NCBI GenBank assembly: GCA_017521195.1
Contig: JAFXGP010000014.1
Coordinates: 1-43,228, forward strand
DNA length: 43,228 bases
Source: Lachnospiraceae bacterium
GTDB taxonomy: Bacteria > Bacillota > Clostridia > Lachnospirales > Lachnospiraceae
Direction of reading: 5' to 3'
This document shows positions 41,339 through 43,228 of the stretch, piece by piece. The first letter of the stretch is position 1, and each line of letters begins with the position of its first letter. The translations under genes and the position numbers were made by a program. Under the pieces are notes generated by a model, which saw only the letters and a program-made list of their open reading frames with translations, was not told the origin of the DNA and did not search any database.

Positions 41339-42089
41339 ACATTTTTCCTTCCTTTCTCATCTCTACAATAAATAAAACTTCCTTTGCAAAAAATATCCCG
41401 AATACTACGAATGCAATTAGCCAGAACCCAACCGCGGATGTAACATACAGCCACGGTATTATTCTTGTTGAAAGCGCAAATCCAACACTGGAACCAAGCA
41501 TTATAACTACACCTTTCCATACATTCTCTTTTCTTTGTAACCGTACCAATCTAAGCATTCCAGTCATACAAAACAAATATGGAACCAGTCCGAACAACAC
41601 CATTTGTCCCAGACCAATATTGCTATTGTTGTTGGGCATCGATACTTCCAAACATAGAACAACAGTAATGCATATCAAATTAGCAGCTCCTGCCAAGACT
41701 AATTTTGCCAACATAATCTGAGCGCCTGATGCTCTCGTCACTGCCTCAATTTCACTCATTCCATATATCTGACTCTTGAATAATACAGGCACGGCTGCTA
41801 ACACAAAAAACGGCATATATACCGGTATATTCTCCGGAATATCCGCCACACCAGCAATCGTGATACAAACCAAAAATAAGGTTACTGCCTGCAGAATAAA
41901 AATGGGGATTCCTTCATATCGGAACACATCCGATAAATACCGAAAGAAACTTGTTCGTGGTTCCTCCTTGCAAATCATTTGCTTCTGCATTATTTTTTTA
42001 CAACATATTATGGTTTCTTCCAGCCTCTTCGGTTGTCCTTCCTGTCCTAGAGAATGATACAAGTTGCTTTTTAAGTTTCTATTTTTCAT
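41322..42089 (-). CDS. Six-helix membrane protein paired with the ECF sigma factor
   Basis: 255 aa. A charged cytoplasmic N-terminal region of about 55 residues (LYHSLGQEGQPKRLEETIICCKKIMQKQ) precedes some six membrane helices (60-80, 86-105, 125-150, 160-180, 195-215, 220-242). No zinc-finger anti-sigma motif (HxxxCxxC) is present. It could be the sigma factor's regulator or a transporter subunit; ABC-2-like membrane folds look similar. It overlaps the sigma gene by 11 bp and the ATPase gene by 17 bp. Confidence 0.75.
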   Translation of the reverse strand: MKNRNLKSNLYHSLGQEGQPKRLEETIICCKKIMQKQMICKEEPRTSFFRYLSDVFRYEGIPIFILQAVTLFLVCITIAGVADIPENIPVYMPFFVLAAVPVLFKSQIYGMSEIEAVTRASGAQIMLAKLVLAGAANLICITVVLCLEVSMPNNNSNIGLGQMVLFGLVPYLFCMTGMLRLVRLQRKENVWKGVVIMLGSSVGFALSTRIIPWLYVTSAVGFWLIAFVVFGIFFAKEVLFIVEMRKEGKMYGIIA

Positions 42090-42597
42090 TTGCCTGCTCC
42101 TTCCTCATGATTTTTAATCCATTACGAACTCTGCTTTGTGCAGTTCTCATGTTACACCCCATTACTTTTGCTATTTCATGAAATTCAAGCTGCTCTCCGA
42201 AGCGTAATATAATTGCTTCCCTTTGTTCGGGGGATAAAGTACTTAAAAGATAATTTACCTCCTCCTTATCCTCCAGCCTGAGTATTTCATTACATTCATC
42301 AACTATACTTTCTTCATCCTCTAACGGATAAGAAGGGGACTTTCTGCTTTCATCAATACACAGTCTGTTTGCAATGGTATATAAATAGGCTTTAAATTTT
42401 CTTTTTCCTTTATAGCCGGATATATTTTTGAACAACTTGTAGAATGTTTCCTGCGTCAAATCTTCGGCTTTTTCCACGCTGGAGCAATGCCATCTGCAAT
42501 AACGCAGTATGGATGCATAATAGCGTGTAATCAGTTCTTCTGCCGCCTGTTCATCGCCAGCCTTAATCTGTTCTATTAATTTATCATCACTTAACAC
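42079..42597 (-). CDS. ECF-type sigma-70 factor
   Basis: 172 aa. Region 2 has LTQETFYKLFKNISGYKGKRKFKAYLYTIANRLCIDESRK. Region 4 has LSTLSPEQREAIILRFGEQLEFHEIAKVMGCNMRTAQSRVRNGLKIMRK. Region 3 is absent, as expected for group 4 sigma factors. The start is a GTG at 42597, 7 nt after AAAGGAGG. It leads a six-gene operon of membrane protein, ABC ATPase, permease, VanY and winged-helix regulator, with every junction overlapping or under 20 bp. A weak TTTAGC-N17-TATATA promoter lies upstream. Likely signal: cell-wall-active antibiotics or bacteriocins, by analogy with such operons. Confidence 0.95.
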   Translation of the reverse strand: MLSDDKLIEQIKAGDEQAAEELITRYYASILRYCRWHCSSVEKAEDLTQETFYKLFKNISGYKGKRKFKAYLYTIANRLCIDESRKSPSYPLEDEESIVDECNEILRLEDKEEVNYLLSTLSPEQREAIILRFGEQLEFHEIAKVMGCNMRTAQSRVRNGLKIMRKEQANEK

Positions 42598-42718
42598 GCT
42601 CCAGCCTCCTTTCTTGTGACTCTCTATATATAATAACGGGATATGTTGCTAAAATGATTAAAGAGTCTCTCAATTTTTTCTGTTTATTTTCTTAATTTTG
42701 TTACTTAGCAAGCACTGC

Positions 42719-42799
42719 CTGTGTCATGACACAGACAAAATTTGTCCGGACAAATCTGACGATTACTCTGACCAAATTTTAGACAAGGGAAGTTTCCCT
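42719..42799. repeat. Three adjacent perfect or near-perfect palindromes
   Basis: CTGTGTCATGACACAG (42719-42734), ATTTGTCCGGACAAAT (42740-42755) and AGGGAA-GT-TTCCCT (42786-42799). They lie in the 306-bp gap upstream of the ECF operon, which otherwise holds a terminator and a weak promoter. Confidence 0.7.
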
Positions 42800-42830
42800 A
42801 ACCCTCTTATTATTTCCTTACAAGCAAAAG

Positions 42831-42876
42831 TCACCCTGACATTTCTCTGCACGTTCTGCAAAGATTATCAGGGTGA
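42831..42876 (-). terminator. Terminator of the last gene
   Basis: TCACCCTGA (42831-42839) pairs with TCAGGGTGA (42868-42876), with an imperfect inner stem. The minus-strand product is followed by CTTTTGC. Confidence 0.65.
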
Positions 42877-42903
42877 TTACTCTAAAATTCTTTATACTTT
42901 ATT

Positions 42904-43194
42904 CTATTTTCCAACCACTACATTATCTGTTTCCACAAGAAATCCTTGCTCTAAAATTTCTTGTGGTACTTCCGGAATTTTCTTTATCAAACGATTACAG
43001 GTCACTAAGTAAAAGTACTGCAAAGTCTCATCATACGTTCCCCATTTCTGAATCTCTCTCCTCAGTTCCTTCTCACTTTCCACATGATATTTTTCTAACA
43101 AACGTTTTCTATAATCGACTGCCAATTCACGAATCATTACAAGTTCACATGGTTCCAATTCTATACTTTCAAATTTCTTTTTATATCCTTCCAT
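42904..43194 (-). CDS. Small protein of unknown function
   Basis: 96 aa, soluble, helical and charged: ELEPCELVMIRELAVDYRKRLLEKYHVESEKELRREIQKWGTYDETLQYFYLVTCNRLIKK, ending EILEQGFLVETDNVVVGK. I do not recognise it. AGGAAAG lies 6 nt before the ATG. It ends 28 bp before a terminator and its upstream neighbours lie outside the window. Confidence 0.65.
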   Translation of the reverse strand: MEGYKKKFESIELEPCELVMIRELAVDYRKRLLEKYHVESEKELRREIQKWGTYDETLQYFYLVTCNRLIKKIPEVPQEILEQGFLVETDNVVVGK

Positions 43195-43228
43195 CTTATC
43201 TTTCCTCCTTAGGTCTTAACATATTGAA

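Overview
The window looks like chromosomal DNA from a low-GC anaerobic Bacillota, most likely a gut-type member of the Lachnospiraceae or a close clostridial relative. The evidence is AT-rich intergenic DNA, strong AGGAGG-type ribosome binding sites, an oxygen-sensitive indolepyruvate:ferredoxin oxidoreductase, a clostridial PF12897-type aminotransferase, BspA-like leucine-rich repeats and several small membrane proteins typical of this family. Most genes lie on the minus strand; only about 12.8-17.3 kb is read from the plus strand. No species can be named from sequence alone.

Layout. 1-5.2 kb: a four-gene operon (acyl-CoA ligase, iorA, iorB, paaK, the last cut by the window edge) for oxidising aryl pyruvates to arylacetyl-CoA and handling arylacetates, behind a good sigma-A promoter. 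5.3-12.6 kb: an OLD-type ATPase/TOPRIM protein, membrane proteins, a coiled-coil protein and a MATE exporter. Two transcription units here carry nearly identical operators of four 11-bp-spaced TGTTAA-type repeats, matching Pho-box or WalR-box architecture. 12.8-17.3 kb (+): aminotransferase, ferritin-like helical protein and a Lon-like protease. 17.3-19.4 kb: a DUF2142/GT-C-like membrane protein and a coiled-coil protein. 19.5-20.2 kb: an unreported wreck of an Agr/LytTR-type two-component system with a 32-bp perfect palindrome. 20.3-21.7 kb: an HTH-DUF3990 (ADP-ribosyltransferase-like) gene, a partner gene and a duplicated operator, probably a toxin-antitoxin-like module. 21.8-24.6 kb: a VOC protein, and an MscS channel with an LRR protein.

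24.7-29.8 kb is the most intriguing region. It is a tight four-gene operon encoding (1) a sugar-isomerase-like TIM barrel fused to GAF and GGDEF domains, (2) a TIR domain fused to a zinc ribbon and helix-turn-helix, (3) a pseudo-receiver fused to a class III nucleotidyl cyclase whose base-selecting residues are not those of adenylate cyclases, and (4) an unrecognised 305-residue protein. Two cyclic-nucleotide enzymes next to a TIR domain suggest a signalling or anti-phage system distantly reminiscent of Pycsar, but with a different architecture.

30.1-37.9 kb looks like a defence or accessory island. It holds a membrane protein behind an array of GAGACTAA operators, an AlbA_2/Schlafen-type regulator, a HEPN-like protein, a tyrosine-recombinase-fold protein lacking the expected catalytic residues, an HTH-NUDIX fusion and a large SF1 helicase with a C-terminal PD-(D/E)XK-like nuclease domain. 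38.1-42.6 kb is one envelope-stress-type operon: ECF sigma factor, membrane protein, ABC ATPase, permease, VanY-type carboxypeptidase and a winged-helix regulator with no receiver domain that probably starts at a non-ATG codon. The last gene (42.9-43.2 kb) is a small unknown.
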